A DNA stretch of 64,000 bases from Echinococcus granulosus (GCF_000524195.1 NW_020170393.1:1214523-1278522); one strand, 5' to 3'. Counted from the first letter of the stretch, positions 11,954 to 25,164 are shown. Made by a program: numbers and translations. Notes: generated by a model from the sequence alone, not told the origin.

Positions 11954-12021
11954 AGCGTGTGATATCCTAAACTCAGTCTCTTTGACCCTCTCTTTGCTTT
12001 CATTACGCGTGTACAGGAGAG

Positions 12022-12027
12022 AATAAA
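12022..12027 (+). terminator. Polyadenylation signal AATAAA of eIF2-alpha
   Basis: A canonical hexamer 69 nt past the eIF2-alpha stop, the first one downstream. Confidence 0.6.
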
Positions 12028-12460
12028 GCTACATAGGAAGATTGGGTTTATCAGTGGCTGTAGTTGCCCGAACCTGAGGCTAACTTATCAGGTCAACTTC
12101 GACCTCTTGCATGATGAAGCATTGCTTAAATGAAAATGGCAAGGTGAGTTCTGATTGAAGGACTTGATTGCTAATCTATCCGCTTATGTTTCGCGTGTTG
12201 CTGAGGCATGGGGGTGCCAGCAATTGACAGGAGGCTAATTCCCCGACACTGCCTTATGCAGGAATTCACTCGAGTACAGCAAGGCAGGCAACGTCTTCCG
12301 ATCATTCTAACGCCCCACCTGGAAATTGATAGCTTTTTCCGGTGCCAACTGCTAACTAGCTCGGCTGAGCAGACGTACTCCACTCCCGGGAGGACAGCAA
12401 GTTAGGCGACGCGACGCTGAAACCACACCTCTGGAGGTCTTAACTCAGGCTTTCAGTAAT

Positions 12461-12466
12461 TTTATT
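12461..12466 (-). terminator. Polyadenylation signal of FEN1
   Basis: Forward TTTATT, read as AATAAA on the minus strand, about 226 nt past the FEN1 stop. The eIF2-alpha and FEN1 genes converge here. The rest of 12028-12691 shows no gene. Confidence 0.5.
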
Positions 12467-12691
12467 GAACACTAGGGCTCCATTCACCAACCTGACGAAA
12501 TGAGCCAAGCTGGTGGGAAAATACAAGATCTGAAACCGGGTATGGATTGTTTACCCACCAAGAAAGACCATTAGCTGTCAATATTTTGTACACATAGATC
12601 GATGTTGTTTGAGGTTAGTCCTTATTACGACAGGGAAACGACTGGGATTAAATGCCTGACAGAGGAGAATCCACCCGCTGGTCTCTTCGAG

Positions 12692-14455
12692 TCACTTGCG
12701 TTTCTTCGGATTGGGCTTCTTCGCCGACGTGGTTGACGGTCTCTTGTCGCTGCTTGCCTGTGTTTTCTAAAAAGAAAGTAAACTAAAAGTGCCGCAATAT
12801 CGTTCTCGAAGGCACAAAATCACGCCATAGGGACTCAGCTACGGCACAAACTGAAAACACGATCGAGATGAAAAAAACCTAACTACAACTTATAGTTTTG
12901 AAACACCAATACGAAATCACTCGTAAAGCGATCAAGTCATTAAAATGACCGGTAAAACCCACCTTATCCGAGGGTGCCACAGGTTTAATCAGGAAGAAAT
13001 TGTCTATTCTGCCTTGCGTTGAAACAGTTCGCGATTTTTGTATCTTTTTCACGCCATTCCTTATTCTCTCTTCACTGAAATCATTCAAGTATGTGGTGTG
13101 ATGCCTCCACAGGGTCAAAAATTGTCCTTTTTAAAAAGTCACTCACTTGAAACCGTTTTTGGCGCACATGAACTCCACAATACCATCCTCATTAGGTTCT
13201 GTCCATTTCAGCTGAAAGAAAACATGAAAGTAGTTAATTTCTAGGTAAGAATCGACATCGCTAGTGTCAAGGCTAACCTCAATTCCTGTGGGATCTATGA
13301 CATCCGGTTCAACAAAGAGACGAACAGCCTCCTTGTAGACCCACCCCTCCGGGGGCTGGTACTTTTTCGTGTCTAGGTGTTCCAGGACGGAATCAAGAGA
13401 CTTATAGCGCTGAATCAGCTCCACGGATTTCTTTGGTCCAATACCTTTGATGCTTCCGCAATAGTCGCAACCAAGCATGACACAAAGATCCACGAACTGG
13501 TTCATTGTTAGATCCATTGAAGTTAGAATTTTTCGAAGGTTGAACTCTTGGATTGGCATTTTGCTGGAAACAAAGAAAAAACAATCTTAAACCCTTCAAA
13601 CATTGCTGGTATGCAAACAAGACTAGATAATCCTAATGCCGTGAATTCGTCCCCAGAAAATTATAGAACACTTATACACTGAAAGCTCCAGCATACCGAG
13701 CCTCGCTAAAAGTGAGGTGACGAAGCAGAACCGGTGCACCGAAGGCCAGAGCATCCATATCTTCGGTACCGACCGCGTAGACTTTCCCAGACTTTGCCAA
13801 TGCCGCGCACTGAGCCTCTGCTTCACCTGGTGCCTAAGAATTTGCAAAGCCAAGTATGCAAAGCTTCGCTATGAAAAAAATTGTGTATCAGTGGAAGAGA
13901 CTGGTATCCTCACTTCGACAAAAGGAATGCCCATGAGCCGAAGAAGTGTTTTACAATCCTCACTGTGCTGAGGAGTGATTTTGACCAATCGCCTGGAGTA
14001 TTTTTCGATCGCTTCTGTGTCACCGATCTCCTTTGCCTTGCCCAACTCCTTGGCATTCTCTTCTCGACGCTCTGTGCGTTTCGCCAGTTCTCCAGACTTG
14101 AGACACGGCGGTTTGCCCTCAAAGACGTAAACCGGCTTGAGACCACCTTCAAGCATACGGATTGTCCGATAAAACATTCCCATAAGATGACTGCGGGATG
14201 GGGAAGTGGATACCTGTTACCAATTTATTATGCAGCTTGTACAAATACTGAAATCATAGTAAAGTTCTACCTTGTGGATTCACCAGCTTCGTTTGCTAAA
14301 TTGCTGCCTTCACTGCGGACAGCAACCAGGAACTGGTATAGGCAGAGTGAGGCATCGATGGCCACTTTCCTACCGAAATAGGACTTAATTTCCCCATTTT
14401 TTATGGCCTTTGGCGCATGATCACCAATAACCTTAGTCAGCTGATGTATTCCCAT
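12692..14455 (-). CDS. FEN1: Flap endonuclease 1
   Basis: FEN1 is a nuclear structure-specific nuclease that removes 5' flaps in Okazaki-fragment maturation and long-patch base excision repair, bound to PCNA. Seven exons close in phase: 14455-14271, 14190-13914, 13833-13697, 13563-13278, 13211-13147, 13074-12963, 12766-12692. They give 378 aa (human 380). The start [10 protein letters not shown] is right because the mature enzyme needs Gly2. The N and I nuclease domains are complete: [12 protein letters not shown] (D34), PGEAEAQC (E158/E160 equivalents), TEDMD (D179/D181) and [16 protein letters not shown] (D233 and the helix-hairpin-helix). The PCNA-binding motif is QGRIDNFF, followed by a Lys-rich tail. 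At position 86, where other members have Asp (VFDGKPP), this gene encodes Glu (VFEGKPP, codon GAG). No micro-intron is present; introns are 66-196 nt. Confidence 0.96.
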
Positions 14456-15081
14456 AACGGTGAAACTACGCGTTTACTTGTGATTTATTATTTCACAAAA
14501 TTTCCGATGCATTTAAACCAAACCATACTTATTGTAAATGATGTTGTGATTGGTAAACGCTACTTAAAGTTTTGTTTTTGGGTGTCCAACTACCAGTTTA
14601 TTGCTGTCATTTATTTGAGGGCGTTTTCCCTTACTTGGTGTGACATAAAGGAAATTTGAACAGTGTAGTCCTATGAGAGATGACTCACAACATGCGCAAT
14701 TGTCATCTTGTAAATAGACTTTTAGAGCATGATTCTTTTTCAGGAGAATAATGACTCCCATCAAGGGGTGGCTGTGGCTCATCAGTTCCTTAAAGTAAAG
14801 GCTACTCAATCTCAATTTTTGAAGTGTAATTTAGGTATTGTTAAAGAGATCCGATGAGCTTTTTTGAGAGTCTGTTTTAATATGTAAAACACACTCATTT
14901 CAGGCTCACGTGGGATTTCAATTGGAATTCTATATTTTCGTTCGGGATATCTTGATGATCTTTGTATTGGCAAAAGAACCAAGATTCTAAACATATGTAT
15001 CCAAATCCCAAGCATTTTGTAGATAAAGGAACTTGCCTTTGGTATCGCAACACCCAATTCTGAATAAACTGGCACGTAAGG
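14456..15081. promoter_or_regulatory. Divergent intergenic region between FEN1 and the ankyrin gene
   Basis: 626 bp separate the two start codons, which point away from each other, so the 5' regions and promoters of both genes must lie here or in unmapped leader exons. No individual promoter element could be assigned by eye. Confidence 0.4.
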
Positions 15082-18000
15082 ATGAATTCTTTTGGTTTGT
15101 GCCAGTTAACCGACAAGGAACAAACGGCTTCCGAAAATATCAGGAGACTTTCGGTTCGCGTAATGCAATTAGAGTCTCTAGTATCTATTCAAAGTGAAAT
15201 CATAAACTACTTATCAAATAATGAACACCCTGATAAGAATCATCCTCTTCTCGAAGTGAGCAGAAGACTTCAGCAATCCTTAATTTCTGCATCACCTAGA
15301 GATAAACCCGCATTTAATAATGGAACTGGTCAAAATACCCCCAAAAGTAAATCCGTACCTAATACTGGGATCCATTGTTAGACGCTGTAGTTGACGACGT
15401 TGAAGTCGAAAGCATTAAAGCATCAGAGCAATTGCGCCATTCTGATCCAGAGGTCTCACCTCAACCAGAAGACAATGAGAACAGTAGTGATGGGATATTA
15501 AGGCATCGTAAACCACCAACTTCCAGCGCTACTTTCCAGAGAAATTCAAATATATGGAGGAATTCGATGGAGATACCCCGTATGTTATGCTTTACATTTT
15601 CCTCCAATTTTCTTCTACATAGTATTTTTAACTGATGATCAAGCTGGAGATCATTTTGCAGATAGAAAATCAACTTTGAAGAAAAGGTATGCGTCTCTAT
15701 TGTTGGTTTCTTTTGCTAAATGGTTCTTTGTTAGGTGTACTTAAACAATTGAGAAAATTGTGATGATACAATATGATATAAAACCGATCTATGCACTAGT
15801 TTTATGCATATAGTGTTTAAATTCACGTTAATTTACATTTTGCTGATCTGAAGACATAGTAAATATTGGACATTTATTTAGGTATACAACGCACTTCTCT
15901 TTGCCTCCTGCAACCACCTCTACACCAACCGTTGAGGCTCCTCAACGCCTCGAAAATGAAAGAGGTGATAGAATCGTCCAATCAGATTCAACAAATTCCA
16001 ATAGCGCAAGTTCAATCTCTTCCGAATCCGAAATCGAAATTACAACTCCTCTCAGACGAAACGTAGGAAACGGTGTCCGTCAATCGTTGATTGAAAGAGG
16101 GTTTCCAAGAATCACTGAAAATTCAAATGCAACAACCCTCGTAGTTCCTATGGCTAAAAACCTTAATTTCTGTGAATGGGTATCTAGTCAAAGAAATAAC
16201 AACAAAAGATCCGAAAGAGGTGGAGAGATAACTGCAAAGGCAGAGTATCAGTCATATACCGATACGTAAGTCAAATGCATTCTGTGCCAAATTGCATGTA
16301 CATGGGTGGTCGAGTGGTCGACTTTATAAGATGTGCATAATTATTTATTGGATTTGGTTTGTAAAGTAAAGTAGAAATTCACACCTATTTGTTTTATTGT
16401 TTTTGGTCGACAACTATTGCTTTTCAAAAACTATTTTTCTGTTTATTTGCAGAAGGAACGTCTGCAACTATGATATTACTGATTTTATCAATGCATGTCA
16501 TCTCCTCCAGCAGTCGCTTGAGAACCCTAAATCTATCCCGCCTTCCAAAATAGTAAAAATTGCAATTTTAAAGCATACCTTTTGCTATAAAATATCTAAG
16601 CTGCTGTTTTCTTTTTCTCAGATGAACGTCATGCCTATTTTGCGTGATTACTGGTTCCACAACACGACGTCGTCCGACGTCACAGTTGAGTCCCTTGAAT
16701 CCCTTCTCTCGGTGATTTCACAATTTCCGCCCTCGGTTGCTGGACGAGTCGTGAATCAACGGGATAAAGAGGTGCAGTTATCAGTTATTGATATTCCATT
16801 CCGATGACATCGGTAGGGGCTGCTAAACTGCTGGTCGTTTTTAAGAAAAATTTTGATGACGGAGTATTGTTTACTCATTAACTAGGAGTCAGTTGAAGCC
16901 TTAATGTCACGTGACAAACTGAAGTCGAATTTGAGTCGTTTTATATATTTGCGAATCATTCAGAAAGCTGCGTCCTGAAAACGGTGGCAAATCTTATCAT
17001 ACTTACCTTCCAACGGACCATGCATAGCCGAATCTCTACTCGAAATTTATTTTGAGGCATAAACTAACATACTTCTAATAGGTTAATTATGTTACTTACT
17101 TAGATTTAACAATTAAAAGCAATTCCAATTTAAAAGCACTCACTTGAAACCTGAATTTTTGAGGTCCATTATGAGGTTAAGTTTTGCTTGTTGATTTCTG
17201 TCTGCTAGTCCTCAAGATTCGTGAATACTGACATTCTAAACAAAATGTCTTAAGTATTTTTACTTTTACTCTATAAGTAAAAAGAAGAATTCAGTTCTAG
17301 CATTAATGCAGCTATTCCCTAGAAGTTTCACATGAAAACCAACACAATTTGGGGAGCGATATGAATTTTTTCAATTAAATGGGAATCAGGTACCAAAACC
17401 TCACTTCGGAAGAGAAGGAGAGGTAAATAAAGGCATATCGTGTTAAAATTTCTAGGGTCACACTTTTCTTCACATCGCGGTTCGCAAACGCCGCTGGGAG
17501 TTGATTGAGACGGCCCTTGAGGCGTGTCGTGAATTTGATCTCGATCGAACCGACGCCCGCGGTCGGACGCCCCTCTTGTTGATGGTCAATTATGCCTCTC
17601 AGGTATGGCCTTGAGTGCTTCTAAAATCCGCTTTTCAGTGTTTCTCTTCACGTTATATTGGTGTGGTAAGCATGTACAATTTTTGTGTTAACTTTGTCAC
17701 TTCCCCATGATGGATGTCAGTACGTGTGACACTTAATTCGGTAGTTGTTTAGTGCAGGAAACAGTGTATTTATGCTATCAGCGGCGTGTCTGATGGTGGT
17801 ATCATCGATGCATCGGGCCGATGGGATTTTCGTGGATTGAAAGTATCATTTGAAAATTGTACGCTTTAACTTAATTTGGCATTAAATAATGTCTTTATAG
17901 CACAATTTGAATAAAAAAAGCATGATGATATGGTTCAAATTTGGTCAAATCTATAAACAAATCGAGTATGCAGGACACGTGTCATCTACGCACAGAGGGT

Positions 18001-21000
18001 GACTAATGAAAAAAGGACTCCATTTTCTGAGGAAAAGTCCAACGGGACTTGGCAATGAACAATTTCTCACGTACAGATTTACCCGTACACATTTGCTGTG
18101 GATTTCGTGTTAAACTATGGCATATACAAAGTCGAGCCAAAGGTTAAAGTTCAAGAACTCAGTCGTCATACAGGTACGTTGTTTTCATTGCCTCCCATAA
18201 AATTCGCCTTTGAAGAATTCCAAAGTGGCGCTCCGTGTCTTCCTTGAAGGCGAAAAAAGGCATAATACTCGGACATACGTACGGAAGGAGTGGGGGGGGG
18301 GGGCTAATGGCGTAGCTCAGAGGTCATGCTGACCAGCAGAAGCGCCATAGCCATAACATTCAGTGCCTGCGTAACCAAAATGCAGAGTTAAATAAGCAAT
18401 CAAAGCCTTTCACAACTTCTGTCCTCTTTGAAGCCCCGTCCCCAGCGCTCTCCTTGGTCAACCTCTCGCCTCGACCAACATAACATAGTCGGTGCTGTAA
18501 GAAAACATCCGCGCTAGCCATGCAGCTGGCTGCAGAGTCACTGACGTCTCTTGGCAGGTCTACTGGATCTGAAGTTTTGTCCTGTTTGGGAACCGTATTG
18601 GAGAGATGGGGGAATTTGCTACCCATTTCGTACGTTCATCACTAGTCGTAGGAATACTGGCCCAAAAACAGTCAGTTAACAAAAGGACGGGATTTACCAT
18701 TGTTTTGTGGGGTCAAGGTTATGCATCAATTCCTCCTTGCCACTTTGTTCCAACCTATGTTCTGCTTAGCCATTTCTACCTGGGTTCTATCTAAACACTA
18801 TAGAGGTGGAGGTGGTATCGCGCATCAGCTTAACTAACATCCTCATTCAAGTACTGGAGACACCTGCGTAATTAACTTTTCCAGATGGTTTGTGGCCACA
18901 GCTAGTGCCGTTTCACTTGTTAATAGCATTCATACAGAACTCGAAATCAGGGTAGTCGCCGAAGGCAGACGTTATTTTCAGCTCCTCTGTTAAGGTTCAT
19001 CACAGATTCTCCCATCTTCAGCATATACTCTTCTTCCGAAAAGATAGGGTTTAGCATTCAGGGTAGTTGCCATAAATGTAAAGCCCCGAGTCTTTCCCGA
19101 TGACGAAAGAAGTCATACTACTCGGACGGGAAATGTATTGCCGACTTGGAGGAGGTCCTGAGAGAGGAGCCTGATGACATAACCTAGAGGCTATGCAGCT
19201 CGAGGTAGGTACAAAAGTGGAGCCTTAAGCACCCACAAAACCCAAGTGCGGTGTCAGACAAACAAACAAAGTAGTGCAACCAGTTCACTGAGATTAGCCC
19301 TATAAACTAGATCAAGTTTTTCATCTTTCCATGCTTTAGTTATTAATAGATTGGGTTTGAAAATTTGTGCTTCTAAATTTAAGTACTGCAAATTAAGCGC
19401 TTAAGTGCAGAGCATTTTTATTAATCTAATCGGAATGACTAATGTGTCACCATGATTAGTTTGTATCACTGGGACACGACCAACCAAAAATGACAAGGCT
19501 GAGTCGTGGAAGTGGGGCCAATCTACAGCAATATCTTGTCAATTTACTCCGCTCCAATAAAAAGGTGTGAATTTCTGGAAAAGTTGTGCTGTGGATTTCT
19601 TCACCTATTTACGTTTGATTTTCCCTTATTGTCTGACTGCTGCAATGGCCTCTTTTAACCTGTAGACAACAGAAAAGTGCATGAGGCTATTTACATGCAT
19701 TGCTAGTACTCCATGACTGACTTGCAATAAGGAATGACTTTCACAATTTTTCGTTCCGAGATTCGTTACATGAAGAAACATGCCGTCGGGGTTGTTCCCC
19801 GACAATTAACTCATCGTCCATTGTCCACTTCATCTTTGCATGCATGTGGTGTCCTGTAATCGCAGCCCTTCTGCTGAAGCTGCCCCTAACCCTACGAAAA
19901 ACGCTTCTGTTCAAGTTTTTAAGGAGGCTCCATTATCGTGGTTATTTTCGAAAATAATCTAGAGGCGGTTTCACGTTCACTACCTCCTGGTTGGCTAAAG
20001 CCAAGTTTAGATACACTTGAAACGCCCTAATACTCATTACTATAAATCCGCTTGTTTAAAATGATTGAGTGGTCCACATCCAGACAGTCTTGGGGGTGCA
20101 ACTGGTAGTTTGGTCGGGTTCAGGTCACACGGACATAGAAATCCCAGTTATAACATGTTCAGTCGTCCAGGTGTAAACAATTACGGGTGAGGTCTACCCA
20201 TTCACTGCATAAAATGCACGTGGCTGATGTGCGGGAAATATTTATCCTTTAGAAACAGTCATGACCAGTCAAACAGTCGGAGGCGTCATTCGTATTCTTA
20301 CAGGATGAGCAAACCCTGAGAGAGGATTAGCTCTTTAGTTAGAGTGGGAGAAAGGGAGACGGAGAGGGGTGGAGGGCGCCTCATTCGTCGTGTTCCTATG
20401 AGAACAACCCTTAACACCATGCCTAACGCCCTTTTTTGCCATTTGAACATCACACGATCACATGCTAAATAGACAAAACACAGTAAAAACAAGCGAGGTG
20501 GAGGGAAAGAGGTGGTAAGATCTAGGATGCTTGTTTCTATAAGCAAAGTGCCTAATTGATGTAATGCAATGCTCCAATTTTGAGCTCTCATAAATTCTAC
20601 GTGAGTTGCTCAAAACCTATAATTAAAGCTGGCCTTCACTTACTTATTAACTTATAAGATGCAAAATTTAATGGCCAAAAGGACAACTGACTGTAAGGAA
20701 GTGTTTTCAACGTTTTGATTGCTTACTCGTTATTTTTTGGGAAATAATTAACGTACTTCTTAAGAGATTATAGTACACTCTTAGTTGGATTTTGAGAAAA
20801 GTGAGAAAAACCAATCATCCGTGTAATACTTGGATTGTTTGTTTAACTCTCGGACCACTCAGGGGCTTCGCTATCGCACCTCCGCCTATCGGCGTCTGGC
20901 CTCCGGGCTATGCCAGTAGCTCCCAAGCTCTTCCGTAAGCTGGCACTGCATATCCTCCCCAAGTACTGTATCTTCTTGCGTCTTCAGAGAAATCTCGGGG

Positions 21001-24000
21001 CGCCACCTCTGGCTAAAAACGTTGGCATTTAGGCTATACCCCTACCTCTTCTCTTGGTGTTTAAAGCAGGTTCACATCTCTGGAGACCGGAAGGACCCAT
21101 CTAATCAGTCCAATCTTTGAATTAAGGACTTCATTCTATTGTATGGAACTGTCTTCTCTCAATTACTATTTCGTCTATCACAAAGCAGACAGGTGTGCTA
21201 TGATCACCTACAAGAGGGCAATGATGATCACCCAACGTCTTTTACCACTTTAGGAATCATTTTCTTTAAGAACTATTCAAATTATCATGAGCTCGTTTTG
21301 CTCCTCCTATCGGCAGTTAGTTGGCTTCCGTATCATAGGAGTCCTCCCAGATTCAGTCGTTTACAAACGTATCTTTCTCCGATGACACTTAGACTTAGCA
21401 TTTGCCTAACGAAATCGAAGCCACCTTTTCCCGGAGTAGACCTCCTTAAATTGCCAGTAACAGAAGAAAGTGGTTTTACCATTGTCGTTCAGATGTCATG
21501 AGGGAGTAGTAAAATAGGTGACGTAATCAATCCCCTGAGTCACCAGCGTAAGAGTTGAAGAGTAAGTATTTCTACCTCCGACTATGCACCTGCTTGAATG
21601 TCCTGATATTAGCCAATGGGCATGGAAGAGCACGCGGCGCTGGACAGTCTGGTACGGCGGAGCGCAGAGCCTACGCGGTCGGCAGCGCTGCTGGCAGCGG
21701 TAAGTGCAGCGGAGGTCGGCGGCAGTGGAGGAGCCGCGGCCGTTGTGGCGCGTCTCTGCGCCCGCGGCACGCGCCTCCAAAAGGATCAACGCGACGCCTC
21801 GGGCAACACCGCCCTCATGCTCGCTGTACGGTATAATAACCTCGAGATCGCTCGACTTCTTCTCCTCCTTCGACCTGACCTCTGCTCTCTACATGCTCGT
21901 AACAAGGTGACCTGGCTCGGTCATGCTCCTCCCCAGTATTATTTTAGGGGATTTGGTTTTTCATATCTCACTAAGAAATTTTTAGACTTTTGGGACAAAA
22001 TAAAAACCTAACTGCTGGACACATGATATCATAAATAAAACTTTCGCCTTTGTTTTAACCACGAAATTAAATCTAACCCTAATTTTGTGTACTATTAGAT
22101 TAGAGTACCATCGAGATGTTTAAGCAGGTTTAAATTGCCAAGTCGGATCACGTGTGGCCCCAATCTCAACCTTGCGTTTCACCATTACCTCCAGGCAATC
22201 CAGCGTAAAATTATTTCACAAATCTGTCTTCACATGTCCAGTCATTTGTTCCAACTTTATAAGTCAATTTCAGTACTCTAACTCTCCCCTCCGAGTATTC
22301 TGCCTCCTCGCAATCGGTTGTTGCTGATTTCAGTCCTGATCTAGTTTCTCTCATAAAACCTGCAAAAATTGCATCTTTTTGCTGTTTACTCTAATGAAAT
22401 GAGAAATGTAGGAAAGCTGCACTGCTTTTAATGCCACTAGGTATCAACTGGAAGTATGTGCATCATTATTTCGCCTGCGTTTTTTAGGACTCCCACTTAT
22501 TGGGCTAAATGCCACTTTAAAATTCTCAAACATAGCCTGGTCTAACCAGAAGTTTTAAAACTATAAAGGTAAAAGTTGGAGGGCAAAACAACACAAAGTG
22601 GACAGTAGTTATGACGTTTTGATTGTTTGCTAAATTCTTGATTTTGGTTCCAAGAACACTTGAGGCTCAGCAATTGTATATCCGTCGGGCGGTCCGACCT
22701 CCAGGTCATACTAGTAGCCCTTTAGCCTTTCTGTACTTCGAAAAAGCACATTTTGTCCGAGTATTGTCTTCCTTCATCTTCAGGAGGGTCTTGGTGAGCT
22801 ACAATAATTGTTTGCAAGTGACCTCTTCAACGGAATGATTAAATTAGACTCTGACATTATCTTAAGGGCCTCCCACGATTGTCCGGAAATATTAGAAGGT
22901 TGAACCGATTCTGTGTGGAGTCAACAAGTGTACAAGCTGGTTTCGTAAATCCGAGGTTTCACGTTTCCCTTCATTATCATCGCCTTCTTTTGGGGCGATT
23001 AAGTGCTCTTCTTTTGTAATTGCAAGTAAACAAATTTCTTACCACGCGCCTAGATCCCTTTTCAGTATCAGAGAGGCAATGACGAGTGCTGGGCGCAGAG
23101 CTGGATTTCGTGCTCCCTTTGTTGGCGAGTTCACACTGTGATTGTCTACCCTTAGTTTTCAGTATGTAAACTGATAATGTGAATCACTGGTCCCAAGAAT
23201 TTCTATTGATAGGTTAGTAGTAAAAAGGAAGGGAAGTTCGCGATAAATGGCTAGGTGTTGTGAAATATCTTCATACCACAGAAGAGATAATCATCGTTCT
23301 AAAAATGATCAGTCTGCCCCAACAGGTGAGTGAGAGGTAATGACCGTTGTTGAACGTAAAATCGGTAGATTTCACTTATTCCTCATCTGTCATGTTGAGT
23401 TAACCACCAGATTATGTGGTAAAAAGAGGAGCAATGCTTTGAGAAAAGGGACCGAAGGTATTGTATGGGAGTGAATACAAAAGCGTGCAAGACTTCTCAA
23501 TATTTCTAACATTTAATTCCTCCTTTACGGTAAAATTAATGCAAACCGCTTTGATTGCAGTAACTGAATCACAGGGTAAACTACCCCTATCCCCTGTTAA
23601 AGAATTGAAAAGGTCATTACTCGGGCTCAAAGTATAATCCGTGTTAATAGCATCAATGACACCTCTTTGGATTGCTTGCAAACGAAAGCAGGAATAAAGT
23701 GAATGATTTTGGCAGCAGTGTTGGACATAAGGAAGTTGTGTACTTCTCCAAGTCTTTCCTAAGGTCGAAAGAATACATAATATTTGGAGAGAAAGTGCAC
23801 TGTCGACATACAGAAGGGCTGAAGGGCTATTAGGGTGGCACGAAGGCCAGGCCGTTCGGTGGAGGTACAGTGGCGGAGCCCCTAATTGGACCGTTACCAA
23901 AACCAAGAGTTAAACGAACAACCAACATATCACATAGCCCCTCTCTTTTTCTAACCATCATTTCGACGCTACACTTTAATCAAGCTCCCGCGTCAGCCAT

Positions 24001-25164
24001 CGCAACGTGGTCAGTGATGTAAAGAAAAATATCCACCAACCAACTGCGGCAGTCACCATACTTCCATGCAAGTGAGAAAGTATTCGATCGCAACTTCACC
24101 TGTTTCTCGTGGCAATTCCATTGGATCTGAAGTCTTGTCCTGTTTGGGAACTATTTGGGGGTGGATTGGGGACCGAGGGAATGTGCTGGCTATTACGCGT
24201 GTCTATAGCTAGTCTCAGAAACACTCGACGAATAACAGAGGCATTTAGTATGGGAAGGGATTTAGGATAGTTTCATGGGGATAAGATTTAGCGTCTGTTC
24301 TTCCCTACCACTTGATTTTCACTTCAGCACTGCCCGGCCATATCTATTTGGATTCTGTCCAGTTAGTAGAGACGTGGCAGAGGTATCACGTGTTCTCTTC
24401 ATTGACATCTTCATACAGGTACGACAGGCAGCTCCGTAACAGACTCTTCCAGATGGTTCGTAGCCACGGCTAGTGTCGCTCCACGTGTTAATAGCATTCC
24501 TACAGAACACTAACCTGGGGTAGTTGTCGAAGGTAGGCGTCATTTTAACCCCTTCTGTTGGGAGTCGCCACAGCACGTGCCCTTCTTCCGTCACGCCAAG
24601 GTTTATCACTCGGCATTGCAAATCAGGATATTTATCCTTCAGATTCGAATCTACTTTCCACTGCCAATTATGTGACTTCTGAGATTTCCCTGAAGACGAA
24701 AGAAATTATAACACTCGGACAGAATGTGTATTGCCGACTCACAGATTTTTCGGTTTCTGCATATTCCGGAGGACAGGCCGCTTGGCGGAGGTATACTGGC
24801 GGAGCCCTAGAGTGGCTCGTCACCGAAACCGACAGTTAAAGAAACAGTTAACGTATTACACTTGTATGATAAGTTATCATCATTGCAGTGAACGGTAATG
24901 AGTCGAAGCATGTCTTTTTTCACCACTAATATTTTATAAATGGGAACGCCGATGTCAAGATGGATTAAACAACCGAAAGCCACATAATCTAACCTCCACA
25001 CAACTCATAACTACTGAAATTGGACTGATCAGAAAGTGGGTGACTTACTGACTGCTTCCCATTCACAGGAGGGAAAAACTGCAATGGATCTGGCCAAGAT
25101 GCACCACGTCTCACCGGAGATAATACGCCTTCTACAAGCAAAGGCCGTATCTGCGCAAGAGTAA
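15082..25164 (+). CDS. Ankyrin-repeat protein with N-terminal coiled coil (possibly IkB/BCL3-like)
   Basis: Nine exons join in phase: 15082-15346, 15382-15579, 15662-15686, 15882-16265, 16453-16552, 16622-16771, 17456-17602, 21613-21906, 25069-25164, giving 552 aa. The N-terminus has a predicted coiled coil (ENIRRLSVRVMQLESLVSIQ) and then a long Ser/Glu/Pro-rich disordered part with patches such as SSISSESEIEI. The C-terminal third is an ankyrin domain: DKEGHTFLHIAVRKRRWELI, DARGRTPLLLMV, DASGNTALMLAVRYNNLEIA, EGKTAMDLAKMHHVSPEIIR, ending VSAQE-stop. The GHTFLHIAV start and domain placement resemble nuclear IkB proteins (NFKBIZ, BCL3), but ankyrin repeats alone do not prove this. Intron 1 is 35 nt; introns 7 and 8 are 4.0 and 3.2 kb and hold R1 copies. 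A GTAAGG overlaps the stop codon, so a longer spliced form is possible. AATAAA at 25375 supports ending here. Confidence 0.8.
18224..19290 (+). mobile_element. R1 TRIM-like element, complete (repeat-interior-repeat)
   Basis: Terminal repeat copy 1 is about 18224-18405 and copy 2 about 19078-19290; both have the GACGAAA/GGCGAAA, ACTCGGAC and AAGCAATCAAAG/AACAAACAAAG landmarks in order. The 0.67-kb interior between them has the shared blocks ACATAGTCGGTGCTGTAAG, GGATCTGAAGTTTTGTCCTG and CTACCTGGGTTCTATC. There is no long reading frame. It lies in intron 7 of the ankyrin gene. A run of about twelve G at 18292-18303 sits in copy 1. Confidence 0.7.
20330..20520 (+). repeat. R3 repeat, partial copy
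   Basis: The GA-rich stretch, CATCACACGATCACATGC, AAATAGACAAAACA and the GGTGGAGGGAAAGAGG block match the 3' part of the R3 repeats at 36.7, 43.8 and 47.9 kb. Only this fragment is present. Confidence 0.5.
20825..21006 (-). repeat. R1 solo terminal repeat, reverse orientation
   Basis: On the minus strand it reads GGCGCCCCGAGATTTCTCTG through GAGAGTTAAACAAACAATCC, the full R1 terminal repeat, with no R1 interior next to it. Confidence 0.75.
22615..22803 (-). repeat. R1 solo terminal repeat, reverse orientation
   Basis: On the minus strand it starts TGTAGCTCACCAAGACCCTC and ends in TTAGCAAACAATCAAAACG, matching the R1 terminal repeat, within intron 8 of the ankyrin gene. Confidence 0.7.
23742..24862 (+). 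mobile_element. R1 TRIM-like element, complete (repeat-interior-repeat)
   Basis: Terminal repeats are about 23742-23935 (AGTCTTTCCTAAGGTCGAAAG to AACGAACAACCAACATATCA) and about 24680-24862 (GAGATTTCCCTGAAGACGAAA to AGAAACAGTTAACGTATTAC). The interior of about 0.74 kb carries the shared R1 blocks. Both repeats point the same way. It lies in intron 8 of the ankyrin gene. Reading frames crossing it have no known-domain resemblance. Confidence 0.75.

Noticed and set aside
11644..12003. 119-codon minus-strand Ser-rich frame
   Set aside because: It is the complement of the Glu/Asp-rich eIF2-alpha tail, where GAN codons give long open frames on the other strand.
23412..24621. 100-164-codon minus-strand frames across the R1 element
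   Set aside because: They cross terminal repeats, differ between copies, and show no reverse transcriptase, gag or other domain.
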